Positions 7,623 through 17,397 of a stretch of DNA of 60,606 nucleotides are shown piece by piece. The notes under the pieces were generated by a model that did not search any database, had not been told where the DNA came from, and worked only from the letters and a program-made list of their open reading frames with translations. A program made the position numbers and the translations under genes. Every line of letters starts with the position of its first letter. The first letter of the stretch is position 1. This DNA comes from Amazonocrinis nigriterrae CENA67 (GTDB lineage Bacteria > Cyanobacteriota > Cyanobacteriia > Cyanobacteriales > Nostocaceae): the NCBI RefSeq assembly GCF_016056305.1, contig NZ_JAECZC010000086.1, positions 6,339 through 66,944 of the forward strand, given 5' to 3'.

Positions 7623-8891
7623 TCATCGAGTGATCAAAGCTGGTTGTTTGACGGGTTGTTCTAATAGCTTGGTGTAAAGTTCGCCAAGTTGAGTTGCTAC
7701 CCCATCCCAACTAAACTTGGTTTCTACACGGTTTCTACCAGCTTTACCTAATTCATCGCGCCATTGTGGATTCTCTAGAATTCGGTCGATCGCAGTTGCA
7801 AAAGCAGCTACATCTTCGGGTAGCGCTAACAACCCTGTTACTTCAGGAACCACTGTAAACTGAAGTCCGCCGACATCACTGGCTACCACTGGTGTACCAC
7901 TAGCCATCGCTTCAATGGCTACAAGACCAAAGGGTTCGTAGTGGCTGGGTACAACGCAAACATCGGCTGCTGCGTAGTAAGTTGGCAAAATTTCGTGACT
8001 GAGACGACCGGGAAGGGTGGTAAGATTATCCATCCCTAATTCCTGAATAATTCTCTCAATACGATCGCGCTCAAGACCATCGCTATTACCTGGTGTGCTA
8101 CCACCACCTATAATTAGCTGGAGATTGTGATCACCTCGTAATTTCGATTCATTGATAGCACGCACTAAAGTTTCTATTCCTTTACGCGGGTCAAAACGTC
8201 CCACATACAATACAACTTTCGCTTCTTGTTCAATTCCTAATTTCAATCTGGCTGCTTCTCGGTCAATGGAACCAAAGCACCTAATATCGGTACCGCAGGG
8301 AATAATCTCGATATTGCCTTTGGTGGAAACGAGCGATCGCATATGTTGCTTTTCTTGTGGACTCGTTGCCACGATTGTTTCTGCTGTCTCTAAGACCTCT
8401 TTTTCCACTGCTAATCGCTGACTGGCAATTAGAGGAATATTTTTGATAGTGTTATATTTGACTGCTCCTAATGAGTGGTATGTGTGAACTTGCTTACTCC
8501 CTTGGATTTTCTTCAACTGCATTCCTACCCAACTAGAGAGCCAATAGTTTGTGTGAATTAAATGATATAAAATGCCTTCTTCTGTTTGAAATTTGAGAAA
8601 ATTTTCCACAAATTCTGGCAAATAATTAAAAAGATTGTCTCGTGGTACAAACTCAACAGAACCAGCTTTTAAACGAATTGTTCGACAATTTTGGCTATGT
8701 TGAACTATTGTCTGTTGCTCTGCACTCACTTTGCGGGTAAACATATCAACTTGCCAACCCTGCTGTGCTAGCGCTTCACCCACATGGCGCACATAAACGT
8801 TTTGTCCTCCAGCTTCTTCCTTACCAATTTCGATCGCCGGATCTCCGTGGACGGAAATCAAGGCGATGTGTTTTTCAATGGTAGAGTTCAT
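7623..8891 (-). CDS. Glycosyltransferase family 4 (GT-B), sucrose-phosphate-synthase/MshA-like
   Basis: About 422 aa with the two-Rossmann GT-B layout. The N-terminal half has IALISVHGDPAIEIGKEEAGGQNVYVR, a loop typical of sucrose-phosphate synthase and MshA-type GT4 enzymes, and HTNYWLSSWVG. The C-terminal half has VLYVGRFDPRKGIETLV and the nucleotide-sugar EX7E motif in HYEPFGLVAIEAMASGTPVVASDVGG. It transfers a sugar from a nucleotide donor; the acceptor cannot be read. ATG at 8891 begins the conserved region; the longer frame to 8948 starts with TTG and has an unrelated leader. No glycan genes adjoin it. Confidence 0.85.
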   Translation of the reverse strand: MNSTIEKHIALISVHGDPAIEIGKEEAGGQNVYVRHVGEALAQQGWQVDMFTRKVSAEQQTIVQHSQNCRTIRLKAGSVEFVPRDNLFNYLPEFVENFLKFQTEEGILYHLIHTNYWLSSWVGMQLKKIQGSKQVHTYHSLGAVKYNTIKNIPLIASQRLAVEKEVLETAETIVATSPQEKQHMRSLVSTKGNIEIIPCGTDIRCFGSIDREAARLKLGIEQEAKVVLYVGRFDPRKGIETLVRAINESKLRGDHNLQLIIGGGSTPGNSDGLERDRIERIIQELGMDNLTTLPGRLSHEILPTYYAAADVCVVPSHYEPFGLVAIEAMASGTPVVASDVGGLQFTVVPEVTGLLALPEDVAAFATAIDRILENPQWRDELGKAGRNRVETKFSWDGVATQLGELYTKLLEQPVKQPALITR

Positions 8892-9490
8892 AGTTTGTGT
8901 GTTGCTGATTTTGACGACGTATCCGACGGTTCCAAGTGTGCTATGCAAAAACTTTACTCAAACTGTTAAGGAACATTGAGTAGTTTATATTTTAATTTAA
9001 TTTGTAAAACATTCTTATCTCTTTACTAGAGTAAGTAATACTTTATCACTCACTATTTATATTTGCTGTCCCTATAAATAGTAAAATTTAATACTTTCAA
9101 TAAATGCTATTTTATGGAAAAATACTCTGTACTGTATGATACATTTTAAAAATTAAAATAATTTATACTAGCAATAAGCCTATCCTATTTGATTTGTGAA
9201 AATCGTTACGTTGAGATTCTTGACTTCTTACAGAAGTCAAGAAAATTGTGTATTGCTATCGCAAGTATTTAATACAAATAAAAATGGGTAGTTTAAATGA
9301 TTAAATTAATTTTGCCTATTTACTTAACGTTGATGTGAGTAGATATAAAAGTAACAGGTATCCGAATTGACGAGAAAGATTGCTTAATAATCAATTTCCT
9401 TGACTCTCAGCAATTTGTATTCTGAGACGAAAAAATTTATAAATATTCCTATGGAATAAAAGCTGAATGTAGTTGAGTAAGCTGTTCCGC

Positions 9491-9677
9491 ATTGAAGTTG
9501 CAGATCTAATTGTGTTGACCGATGACCGATAACTGATGACTGTCATCAGGAGCCAGTTGCACAGTCAGGGTTTCCCCACTTGAGCTTTCAAGCGCGTTCA
9601 TCGGTCAACGACCTTCTCCTAACCCAGACGCTACGCGAACATGAATAATTATGCTATTTAGATGTGTTTTAGCTTAG
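9491..9677 (+). repeat. MITE-like dispersed repeat, family R3, with an R1-like palindrome inside
   Basis: The ends (TTGCAGATCTAATTGTGTTG and GATGTGTTTTAGCTTAG) match the copies at 300-394 and 22814-23040. Between TGACTGTCATC and ATCGGTCAACGACCTT lies an extra 50 bp (about 9549-9600, GGAGCCAGTTGC...CAGGGTTTCCCC) that resembles the diverged R1 palindrome at 7386. Confidence 0.6.
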
Positions 9678-9710
9678 TTGTACTTTGCTCTTACCCAGAT
9701 GTTTCTGAAC

Positions 9711-9802
9711 TATAGCCGTAGTCACATAGGTTAGGACAGTGATGATTGCTCAAAGCCTTGAAATAACTGGTTTATACTCAGCACTTAGCACTTTGCTATA
9801 TA
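9711..9802 (+). repeat. Dispersed repeat family R2, uninterrupted copy
   Basis: It begins TATAGCCGTAGTCACATAGG and ends CTCAGCACTTAGCACTTTG. It aligns over its length with the reverse complement of 24573-24659, sharing the central TCAAAGCCTTG. Confidence 0.65.
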
Positions 9803-10137
9803 AGAAGAGTTTTACAAGTCTATCTTAATTGAATAAATGTGATCGCCACTGTTGGCATAACTGCGTTAGCTTGCGTTTGCTTAGCTTACACAAGCTGAAT
9901 TAAACTAGGTTTTTTATCCCAGTTTCAGACTCGTAAAACAAGCTGCCCTTAGCTAATGACCATAGCCTTAGATTATATCTTAAGACTGTAGCCAGCAAAC
10001 AGATTTCACCCAACAGTGGCGATCGCACTTAAAACAAGCACTATAACTACCCTTTGATAGAGGAACTAGAAAATTACTGAACAATTAAAAATTAAAAATC
10101 ACTTTTTTTTGATTTTTAATTTTTAATTTCTCTAGAT

Positions 10138-10629
10138 TTAGTTTGTGGTTTGTGCAGCTAGCATCTGCTTCAGCTTTTCTAGTTCAGAAGCCCAGCGTGG
10201 GTCTGGACGAATAGCATCTGACTCAGCCGTGGTAGTAGTTTCACGATTACCGCCGCTACGCCGGGACTTTTTAGAACCTTTGTCTCGACGATTGCTGTCT
10301 TTATTTGTGTTAGGAGCAGGGATGCTGCTAGTATTGACAGCTTTGGGAGCTTGCTGCTCTTCGTTCTCCTCACCCTTTGTTCTAGGTAGTGCCTTCTCTA
10401 GTTTGATGGGAGTCTCTTTGAACAAGTGACCGTTATACTTTTCAATAATCTGATCTGCTTGTTCGTCATTGTTGACTGTCAGAAAACCGAAACCACGGCA
10501 TTTACCAGTTTTCCGGTCTTTGATGAGTTTTGTAGTAACTGCATCGCCTTCTGCTGCAAAAACTGCTTGCAGGTCTTGACGATCTATTTCTTCTTTTGGC
10601 AAATTGCCTATATATAGGCGAACGGACAT
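10138..10629 (-). CDS. Single-RRM RNA-binding protein with basic tail
   Basis: The 163-aa protein begins with one RNA-recognition motif: RNP2 is LYIGNL (residues 5-10) and RNP1 is KCRGFGFLTV (about 43-52). A basic, Ser/Arg-rich low-complexity linker follows (KDSNRRDKGSKKSRRSGGNRE), and it ends in a short helix (WASELEKLKQMLA). Cyanobacterial Rbp proteins of this kind bind RNA and are often cold- or light-regulated, and most are shorter (about 85-110 aa), so this is a long-tailed version. TGGAGGT lies 6 bp before the ATG, a strong ribosome site. The upstream spacer is over 600 bp and contains the candidate small RNA described separately. Confidence 0.9.
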   Translation of the reverse strand: MSVRLYIGNLPKEEIDRQDLQAVFAAEGDAVTTKLIKDRKTGKCRGFGFLTVNNDEQADQIIEKYNGHLFKETPIKLEKALPRTKGEENEEQQAPKAVNTSSIPAPNTNKDSNRRDKGSKKSRRSGGNRETTTTAESDAIRPDPRWASELEKLKQMLAAQTTN

Positions 10630-11029
10630 GAACTATACCTCCAGAGTTAAATGAACAGGCGCAAGGCAAGAAAACAATCACTTGGCTTTGGCTTTTAAAT
10701 AGATGCTATTGACCAAGACTGCCATAAACCAATTTTTTTAATCCAAACTGTCAACCTATACAATACAGTTTTTCGTCGGGATCAAGCTTGTTTAATACAA
10801 AAGCGCATACAACGCTCAGCTAACATCACTTTAATTCTAAGAATTGTAAATCTATTAGCCTACTGTCTGCCACAGTAAATATTTTTTCAATGCTTTTGCC
10901 CGCAGAATTAAATACCATTCCTTACATTATCACGGTATTTTCTACGTAGCTAGTTCAGCGCACACATTTCCGACGATAGTATTATTGCATCGTAGCATAA
11001 TGTACATTTTTTTCTCAAGAGCGTAGACA

Positions 11030-11149
11030 GGAAACAAAAACCAGCCTTGGGCTGGTTGATTTGCTGCTGTGTTGGGAGGATAAAAAGAGAAATTGGCGCA
11101 ATCACCGAGTTGTGATCACCAAGCTATGGCGCTGATTTATGCCAATTGC
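11030..11149 (-). ncRNA. Candidate small RNA with 5' stem-loop, CU-rich linker and terminator
   Basis: On the minus strand a promoter-like pair (TTGCCT at 11179-11184, CATAAT at 11155-11160, 18-bp spacing) would start a transcript near 11148. The transcript would have a stem-loop closed by AATTGGC/GCCAATT (11147-11141 with 11097-11091, inner ATCAC/GTGAT hairpin). A single-stranded segment with ATCCTCCCAACAC follows, then a GC-rich hairpin and TTTTTG. No open frame of note is inside. The layout resembles cyanobacterial regulators such as Yfr1 or PsrR1, but I cannot match it to either by sequence. Confidence 0.4.
11039..11057 (-). terminator. Rho-independent terminator hairpin
   Basis: AACCAGCC-CAA-GGCTGGTT is a perfect 8-bp stem with a 3-nt loop. 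On the minus strand it is followed by TTTTTG, so it acts in the minus direction. It lies about 215 bp beyond the M48 gene stop and fits better as the end of the candidate small RNA. Confidence 0.6.
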
Positions 11150-11213
11150 TGGGGATTATGTTAATAAACGTAACACTTAGGCAAACAAATTGCAATATTT
11201 CTTTACATTTTGG

Positions 11214-11250
11214 GTTGTCAGTTGTCAGTTGTCAGTTGTCAGTTGTTAGT
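11214..11250 (+). repeat. Heptanucleotide tandem repeat (TCAGTTG)n
   Basis: At least four TCAGTTG units stand head to tail just downstream of the M48 gene. Confidence 0.8.
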
Positions 11251-11273
11251 TGCCACTGACTACTGACCACTGA

Positions 11274-13526
11274 CTAACCTGTGAGAAAAATGTATGCACC
11301 CCAAGCTTGTGCTGCAACAGCTAAAACAGTAGACCAGATGGGATGAGGGCTATGAAGTGTTTTACCACTTTGAGTTTGCAAGGTTTGGATGTCAATCCAA
11401 GGTGTTGCTCCTCGGCGGAACCAGCCTGTAACTGTAATTTGCCGACCGATCAAATCTTGGAAATTGACTGGTTGCCCTAGCCAGGAAATGTGGTGCAATT
11501 TTACTAAACCCGTATTGGACTGTAGGATTAAGTCTTGTGCTAAGCAATTGCCAGTACCCCGACGACCCAAAAGCTTGCCGACAAGATGTACTTTCACACT
11601 GTCGATGGGGATGGTAGATGGATTCGCTAACAGGTTGGGTAAGAGATCATCGGCTTGCAGGCTGCTAGTTTTAATCTCTGGAAAAAAAGAGTTCATCCGG
11701 ATTACCATACCAATGCTAAAGCCAATGAGTAGGCAGCCTGTGACAAATGACCAATCTTCATATATCCACTTCAAATTTAAAAATTTGAGTGTAAAAGCAG
11801 CTTGCCATAGCAGCCAAATTAGACCAGCAAACACAAAACCTAAAGGAATGCCCAAAAAAGGAGCGATTTGTAATAAGAAAGATTGACGCGTCACCTTTAA
11901 GGACTGTTGGCTTAAAGATTGTTGACTAGCTAGATGTAGTTCGGTGTCTATATGCCAGTGCTGGGCTATTTGACAAAGGCGTTGGATGCGATCGCCAATT
12001 AAGGGATGGGTGTTGTTGATTGCTAACCAGTGGCGATAGGGATTGAGATGATCCCACATCAAAACAGATTCAAAGGTCAGATGACCCGCAACACTACCCA
12101 AAGAAAGACTCTGTTGATAACCTACTGGCATTAAGAGATTTAAACTTTCCAAGTGCCAACTGGTTTGTTCTGCTTTTTGCACATCGCCAGCAATACCAAT
12201 GGCTATTTTGAGTAAAGCGCGAGTTAAAGCATTGGGGTTTCCAGTAATTTCAGCTGCCAGGCGATCGCTATAATAAAGCCGCAAGCGCGACAACCACAAA
12301 GCAGTGCCAGTCAATAAACCCCAAATTCCATAACAGAGGCTAGCAATAATAGTGAATGGCGGCCGCAAAATTTGATTGGTTTTGTCTCCCCACGCCGACA
12401 CCTGCTGATATAGCCTGTATATTGGTAGCGTCACCACCAATACCAAAGACATCACCATAAAATCCCAGTGGGAAATATGCCCCAGTTCGGCAGCGTAAAT
12501 GGTAGCAATCTCATCATCCGTTAGTTGTTCTAACAACCCCTGACTGACCACAATCCGGGCAGTATGAGGTAAATTACCATAGGTCAAAGCCATTGGTGCT
12601 GCTACTGGTAGAATACGCAACTTAGGTATTGGCCAGTGGCGCTGTTGGCAATAGCGGTGTAACACTCGCCCAGTTTCACGACTGTAATTATTCAACACAT
12701 CTTTGGACAACTCTCGTTGCCCATAGGATGCTAATAGCCAATCTAGTAACCAGGGCGAAACTGCAAGCGAGGCGAACAACACTATTAATAAAAAATGAGT
12801 AGTATCGCTGTATAAAAGCTGCAATGGCTCCAAGTATGGTAGTTTGACTAAAGTGAAATTAATAAACTCCATTGCGAACTTGAGTATTTCCCGCAGCACC
12901 CAAAATAGAGCAATGAAAGTGCCTGCTGCCAGTAACCGCAATGGTATTAAGCTGGGCTTACGCAAAGGCTGCCATACCTTGGCGCGTTTTGCTTGCCGCC
13001 AATAGATGCCAAATTCTTTGATTTGTTTGTAGCCAGCACCCAAGAAACCATTAGATGGTGTGGCAGGTTTTTCTATAAATGTTTTTTGAAAACCATTAGG
13101 TGTTACAGCCGTAGAATTTCTGGGACTGACCGTTGTTACTTTTGTTTTTTGTGGTTTCTTGTGTGATGGTGCAGTGACTTGAGAATTATTTGAGTGTGAA
13201 TTATCAAAGGCAACAAATCCAGTTTCAGAATTTGTTGATTGTTTATGAGGTTTTTTGCGTGCTGTTAAGTGTGTCAGGGCACGTTGTGCCCATTCTTTAA
13301 CTTGTGGATTCTGGCTGACTGTGAGACTTTGACACAAAGCGATCGCCTTGGGGATTTGGCCAATGCGTGCATAAGCCATAACTAAGCCAACCTGGGCTTG
13401 CAAGCTAGCAGTATCATTGCCCTGGCTACTAGCCAAAGGTTCTAATTGAGCGATCGCTGTTTGGTAATTTCCTTGCTTGAGGGCAACTAAACCAGCCTCC
13501 AAAGACGATTCGGCATGTGAAGGCAT
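11274..13526 (-). CDS. TPR-M48 peptidase-like membrane protein with altered zinc motif
   Basis: A 750-aa protein. The N-terminal 90 residues form TPR-like helices (AGLVALKQGNYQTAIAQLEPL). A Ser/Asn/Lys-rich linker follows to about 190. Transmembrane segments lie at about 196-216 and 243-265, then comes an M48 (HtpX/Ste24-like) domain, more membrane helices, and a C-terminal region of about 150 aa. The zinc motif is AELGH (346-350) within IYAAELGHISHWD, where M48 enzymes have HELGH, so the first zinc-binding His is Ala; codon 12489-12491 on the minus strand reads GCC. The downstream acidic motif (YYSDRLAAEITG) is kept. Activity is therefore doubtful, and it may be a regulatory or structural relative. 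The gene is long, intact and well conserved in pattern. Confidence 0.8.
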   Translation of the reverse strand: MPSHAESSLEAGLVALKQGNYQTAIAQLEPLASSQGNDTASLQAQVGLVMAYARIGQIPKAIALCQSLTVSQNPQVKEWAQRALTHLTARKKPHKQSTNSETGFVAFDNSHSNNSQVTAPSHKKPQKTKVTTVSPRNSTAVTPNGFQKTFIEKPATPSNGFLGAGYKQIKEFGIYWRQAKRAKVWQPLRKPSLIPLRLLAAGTFIALFWVLREILKFAMEFINFTLVKLPYLEPLQLLYSDTTHFLLIVLFASLAVSPWLLDWLLASYGQRELSKDVLNNYSRETGRVLHRYCQQRHWPIPKLRILPVAAPMALTYGNLPHTARIVVSQGLLEQLTDDEIATIYAAELGHISHWDFMVMSLVLVVTLPIYRLYQQVSAWGDKTNQILRPPFTIIASLCYGIWGLLTGTALWLSRLRLYYSDRLAAEITGNPNALTRALLKIAIGIAGDVQKAEQTSWHLESLNLLMPVGYQQSLSLGSVAGHLTFESVLMWDHLNPYRHWLAINNTHPLIGDRIQRLCQIAQHWHIDTELHLASQQSLSQQSLKVTRQSFLLQIAPFLGIPLGFVFAGLIWLLWQAAFTLKFLNLKWIYEDWSFVTGCLLIGFSIGMVIRMNSFFPEIKTSSLQADDLLPNLLANPSTIPIDSVKVHLVGKLLGRRGTGNCLAQDLILQSNTGLVKLHHISWLGQPVNFQDLIGRQITVTGWFRRGATPWIDIQTLQTQSGKTLHSPHPIWSTVLAVAAQAWGAYIFLTG

Positions 13527-13743
13527 AGAAATTCTGGCACTCCAATCTCTATTTAAATTAATTCATGGTTTGATAAAAGCGCATTCAGATCCCTGACCGA
13601 ATAATTCGTAGTTCGTAATTTCTAATTCGTAATTGGAGACAAGTTTATTTTTCTTTGTTTCCCAGCCCCCGATTTGAGTCGTGGGGCAATCATTACGAAT
13701 TGTGCAGACAATTAACCGCGTCCTGTACCGCCTAACAAGTGAA

Positions 13744-15372
13744 TTATTCTTCCACTGGTTTTTGAGTGGAAAATACCGGGGCGATGGCGCTTAACTTTAA
13801 CTCTGGATGATCTCCCTGTAACTGTTGGCAATTCCATTCATTGCGGAATAGCAATACTGGGCGTCCCATGCTGTCTTTGACTGTGGTGGTGTTAAATATA
13901 CGTCCCACCTTGTTCAAAGCTTCCCAACCACCTTCAACCCAACGGGCGACGCTGTAGGGCAATAATTCTAGTATGGTTTCTACACCGTACTCGTTTTGGA
14001 GACGAAACTGCACCACTTCAAATTGCAACTGACCCACAGCGGCGAGAATTGGATCACGCTTGGCTTCATCAGTTGAGTACATAATTTGTACTGCACCCTC
14101 TTCGCGCAATTCCGAAATACCTTTCTGAAATTGCTTAAACTTGGAAGGGTTAGGATTTCTCAGAGTCGCAAATAGTTCTGGTGAAAAATACGGAATCCCC
14201 TCATATTCCAGCTTTTGACCCGTGTAAATTGTATCGCCGATCGCAAAAACCCCTGGATTGTTCAAACCGATCACATCACCCGGATAAGCTTCATCAATGG
14301 ATTCCCGTTCTTGGGCAAAGAGTTTTTGCGGACGAGATAACCGTACAACTTTGCCAGTCCGGGCGTGATTCACTGTCATATCTTTTTCAAACTTACCAGT
14401 GCAGACCCGGACAAAAGCCACGCGATCGCGGTGTTTTGGATCCATATTCGCTTGCAGTTTGAAAACAAAACCAGAAAAATCGGGGTAGGTAGGGGGAACC
14501 TCGCCCACACTGCTATTATGCGAACCTGGTTTGAGGGCATAGTCCAGGAAGTACTTGAGGAATAACTCTACGCCAAAGTTGGTCATGGCACTACCAAAGA
14601 AAACAGGTGTCATTTTCCCTTGATGTACCAATTCCAAATCTAATTCTGGCCCTACTCCTTCTAAGAGTTCTAAATCGTTTTTCAGTTGGTAATATAAATC
14701 TTGTTCCAGCAGATCTTCAATTTGAGCATCACCCAAATCGACGATTGTATCGCGGGCTTCCCGGCTTCCGTGGGCGCTGCGTTCAAATAGGTGAATTTGT
14801 TGCTTGTCCCTGTCAAAAACCCCTTTAAAGCGATCGCCCATACCAATGGGCCAGTTGACTGCATAGGTTTGCAAGCCCAATTCTTGCTCAATTTCATCCA
14901 ATAGTTCCAGAGGTTCTCTTCCCGGACGGTCGAGTTTATTCACGAATGTAAATATGGGCAACCCGCGCAGTTTACAAACTTCAAATAACTTTCTGGTTTG
15001 GGGTTCCAAACCTTTAGCCGCATCGATCAGCATCACTGCATTATCGGCGGCAGCTAAGGTACGATAAGTATCTTCGCTAAAATCTTGGTGTCCTGGTGTG
15101 TCTAGTAAATTGATCTGGCAATTTTGGTATTCAAACTGCAACACGGTGGAGGTAATAGAAATTCCCCTTTGTTGTTCCATTGCCATCCAGTCTGAGGTAG
15201 CCTTACGCTGTGCCCTACGTGCCTTTACCGCCCCAGCTTCGTGAATCGCACCTCCGTATAGCAGTAGCTTTTCTGTGAGTGTCGTTTTACCAGCATCAGG
15301 GTGGGAAATAATCGCAAAGTTACGGCGAAGTTCCACAGCTTTATGAAGTTCTGACTCAAGTTCAATTGACAT
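13744..15372 (-). CDS. prfC: Peptide chain release factor 3
   Basis: At 542 aa this is full length for RF3, the GTPase that recycles RF1/RF2 after peptide release. G1 is SHPDAGKTT (residues about 23-31), the switch region has [11 protein letters not shown]3 is [14 protein letters not shown], and G4 is [18 protein letters not shown], an RF3-specific context. Domains II and III follow ([38 protein letters not shown]). It is transcribed alone on the minus strand, divergent from the small DUF4870 gene. Confidence 0.96.
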   Translation of the reverse strand: MSIELESELHKAVELRRNFAIISHPDAGKTTLTEKLLLYGGAIHEAGAVKARRAQRKATSDWMAMEQQRGISITSTVLQFEYQNCQINLLDTPGHQDFSEDTYRTLAAADNAVMLIDAAKGLEPQTRKLFEVCKLRGLPIFTFVNKLDRPGREPLELLDEIEQELGLQTYAVNWPIGMGDRFKGVFDRDKQQIHLFERSAHGSREARDTIVDLGDAQIEDLLEQDLYYQLKNDLELLEGVGPELDLELVHQGKMTPVFFGSAMTNFGVELFLKYFLDYALKPGSHNSSVGEVPPTYPDFSGFVFKLQANMDPKHRDRVAFVRVCTGKFEKDMTVNHARTGKVVRLSRPQKLFAQERESIDEAYPGDVIGLNNPGVFAIGDTIYTGQKLEYEGIPYFSPELFATLRNPNPSKFKQFQKGISELREEGAVQIMYSTDEAKRDPILAAVGQLQFEVVQFRLQNEYGVETILELLPYSVARWVEGGWEALNKVGRIFNTTTVKDSMGRPVLLFRNEWNCQQLQGDHPELKLSAIAPVFSTQKPVEE

Positions 15373-15497
15373 AAGTGTATTTGTTTGCTTGTAAATTATC
15401 TTAATGTTTCTACTCTAGCGAGTCTTTTAATCTTAAAACAAGGATACTCGTGATAGGGTCGTATACAACGAACAACCTGAGTGAACAGGAGAAAAAA

Positions 15498-15839
15498 ATG
15501 TACGATACAGATCAGCGCAAGCTGCTATCTGCTTTGTCTCATGCAGCAATTTTTTTCAGCACGCTATTTGTTTCTGTGGGTTTACCTATTGCTCTGTTGT
15601 TTGTCACAGACGATCCAATTGTCAAAGAAAACGCCAAAGAATCCATTAACTTTCACTTGAATGTGTGGATTTATGGAACAATTATTACAATCTTAATTTG
15701 GTTAACCCTTGGTTTGCTGTTTCCCTTAGCTGGTCTGGGATATCTGCTACACTGGGGACTAACAATTTGGGCAATAGCTTCCGTACTACTAAATCCCGAT
15801 CAACCTTTTCGTTATCCCTTCATTTTTCGAGTCCTATAG
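15498..15839 (+). CDS. DUF4870-family small membrane protein
   Basis: The 113-aa product starts MYDTDQRKLLSALSHAAIFFST and has hydrophobic segments at about 12-33, 52-75 and 78-100 (IALLFVTDDPIVKENAKESINFHLN between them). This is the DUF4870 pattern, with the NAKES/QNF-like motif between helices. The function is unknown. AGGAG sits 7 bp before the ATG at 15498, which decides this start over the longer frame from 15450. Confidence 0.8.
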   Translation: MYDTDQRKLLSALSHAAIFFSTLFVSVGLPIALLFVTDDPIVKENAKESINFHLNVWIYGTIITILIWLTLGLLFPLAGLGYLLHWGLTIWAIASVLLNPDQPFRYPFIFRVL

Positions 15840-15948
15840 CACAAAATATGATCAGAAATTGAACATAGTTCAATCCTCACGAGTAAAGGCGCAAGGTATT
15901 TTGTGCCTATTTGATTTTGACCAACCTGATTTAAAAATACTTTGTGTT

Positions 15949-16003
15949 TTTGTGTCTTAGTGGTAAAAAATCAAAAAACCGCGAAAGACACTAAGACACA
16001 AAG
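15949..16003 (+). repeat. Inverted repeat TTTGTGTCTTAGTG / CACTAAGACACAAAG
   Basis: The arms are 15 bp and nearly perfect, with a 26-bp AT-rich loop. A related inverted repeat lies at 59003-59124. It is 110 bp beyond the DUF4870 stop and could act as a terminator or mRNA-end hairpin. Confidence 0.6.
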
Positions 16004-16082
16004 AGTTTTCATTCGTTCTAGTGTACGTAGTTGATGAAGGCTATTTATTTAGTAGAGACTAGAAAATGGGGAATTTACAATC

Positions 16083-16175
16083 ATGCCCTATTATCTAATT
16101 TCTTTATTATTAATTGGGACGATTTTTTATATAGTTATTTTAGTGTCCCTTGGATATGGGTCAGCCGAGCTGTAA
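16083..16175 (+). CDS. Possible 30-aa single-helix membrane peptide
   Basis: The frame MPYYLISLLLIGTIFYIV... is one hydrophobic helix followed by a short polar tail ending in SAEL. GGGGA precedes the ATG at a rather long distance (12 nt). Cyanobacteria have many such small photosystem or NDH subunits, but I cannot match this one to any of them. It could be a chance frame. Confidence 0.2.
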   Translation: MPYYLISLLLIGTIFYIVILVSLGYGSAEL

Positions 16176-16321
16176 AATACAAAATTGCCCCACAACTTGA
16201 GCAAGAGTAGGGCAAGGGACAGTTAAGCACTGTTTGTAGTTTGTCCGACAGCAGCAGCATTTTGCCCTGCTTTTGTGACGCTTTGTCTTGTGTCCATTGC
16301 ATTTATTATTTACAAAAATTT

Positions 16322-17305
16322 ATGTTTCCAGTACATCGCCCCCGCCGTCTGCGTACCCACCCCCAACTCCGCCGGATGGTACGTGAAACTGTCTTGACAA
16401 CTAATGATTTGATCTATCCGCTTTTTGCTGTTCCAGGTGAGGGAATTGCTAAAGAAGTAAAATCCATGCCTGGAGTTTACCAACTATCGGTAAATAAAAT
16501 TGTCGAAGAAGCAAAAGCAGTTTATGACTTAGGAATACCCGCGATTATTCTGTTTGGTATACCTGCGGATAAAGATGTCGATGCTACTGGTGCTTGGCAT
16601 GATTGCGGTATCGTCCAAAAAGCAGCGACAGCTGTGAAGGAAGCAGTACCAGATTTGATTGTAATTGCTGACACTTGTTTGTGTGAGTATACCAGTCACG
16701 GTCACTGCGGTTATTTGCAAGTTGGTGATTTGACAGGACGGGTTCTCAACGATCCTACCTTAGAATTATTGAAGAAAACAGCGGTTTCTCAAGCGAAAGC
16801 TGGTGCAGATATCATCGCGCCTTCTGGGATGATGGATGGTTTTGTGCAAGCAATTCGTCAAGGTTTGGATGAAGCAGGCTTTGAAGACACGCCGATTTTA
16901 TCTTATGCTGCTAAGTATGCTTCAGCTTATTATGGCCCATTCCGGGATGCAGCAGAATCAACACCCCAATTTGGCGATCGCAGAACTTATCAAATGGATC
17001 CAGGTAACGCCAGGGAAGCCATTAAAGAAATTGAACTGGATATCGCCGAAGGTGCTGATATGCTCATGGTTAAGCCAGCTTTGGCATACATGGACATTAT
17101 CTGGCGGGTCAAGGAAGCAAGTAACTTGCCTGTTGCTGCTTACAACGTTTCTGGTGAGTATTCTATGATTAAAGCTGCTGCTCTCAACGGCTGGATTGAT
17201 GAGAAGCGCGTAGTCATGGAAACTTTAACTAGTTTTAAACGTGCTGGGGCTGACTTGATTTTAACATACCATGCTAAAGATGCGGCGCGATGGTTGTTGG
17301 AATAA
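16322..17305 (+). CDS. hemB: Delta-aminolevulinic acid dehydratase (porphobilinogen synthase)
   Basis: The 327-aa enzyme condenses two 5-aminolevulinates to porphobilinogen, the second committed step to heme, chlorophyll and bilins. The Cys-rich metal motif is [13 protein letters not shown] (about 119-131). The two active-site lysines lie in [17 protein letters not shown] and [14 protein letters not shown], and [13 protein letters not shown] is also family-specific. I chose the ATG at 16322 because the protein then begins [11 protein letters not shown], as in other HemB proteins; the frame extends upstream to 16241 with an unrelated Cys-rich leader. It stands alone on the plus strand. Confidence 0.96.
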   Translation: MFPVHRPRRLRTHPQLRRMVRETVLTTNDLIYPLFAVPGEGIAKEVKSMPGVYQLSVNKIVEEAKAVYDLGIPAIILFGIPADKDVDATGAWHDCGIVQKAATAVKEAVPDLIVIADTCLCEYTSHGHCGYLQVGDLTGRVLNDPTLELLKKTAVSQAKAGADIIAPSGMMDGFVQAIRQGLDEAGFEDTPILSYAAKYASAYYGPFRDAAESTPQFGDRRTYQMDPGNAREAIKEIELDIAEGADMLMVKPALAYMDIIWRVKEASNLPVAAYNVSGEYSMIKAAALNGWIDEKRVVMETLTSFKRAGADLILTYHAKDAARWLLE

Positions 17306-17332
17306 GCTAGACTTTTGAATAATTTATTGAGA

Positions 17333-17397
17333 AATCTCACGCAGAGGCGCGAAGGCGCAAAGTTTTTCTTTGTGTTTTGGTGTTTGGGCGTGAGATT
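17333..17397 (+). terminator. Hairpin downstream of hemB
   Basis: AATCTCACGC (17333-17342) pairs with GCGTGAGATT (17388-17397), 28 bp after the hemB stop. The loop is long and contains TTTTTCTTTG. It may be an mRNA-stabilising or terminating structure, or a dispersed repeat. Confidence 0.5.

Larger units (their letters stand above)
8892..10137. other. 1.2-kb intergenic region made largely of repeats
   Basis: The first 550 bp are AT-rich without open frames of note. From 9491 to 9802 an R3 element and an R2 element lie back to back. Another short segment (10081-10135) has ATTTTTAATTTTTAATTT-type repeats next to the RRM gene stop. No gene is supported. Confidence 0.6.

Noticed and set aside
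10145-10429. 94-codon frame on the plus strand opposite the RRM gene
   Set aside because: It mirrors the low-complexity tail of the RRM gene; Ser/Leu/Phe-rich translation with no ribosome site.
11039-11057. Hairpin considered as the terminator of the M48 gene
   Set aside because: It is over 200 bp from that stop and a promoter-like pair and folded segment lie between, so it fits the candidate small RNA better.
11214-11250. Tandem TCAGTTG units considered as a CRISPR-like array
   Set aside because: Units are 7 bp, contiguous and without spacers; this is a short tandem repeat.
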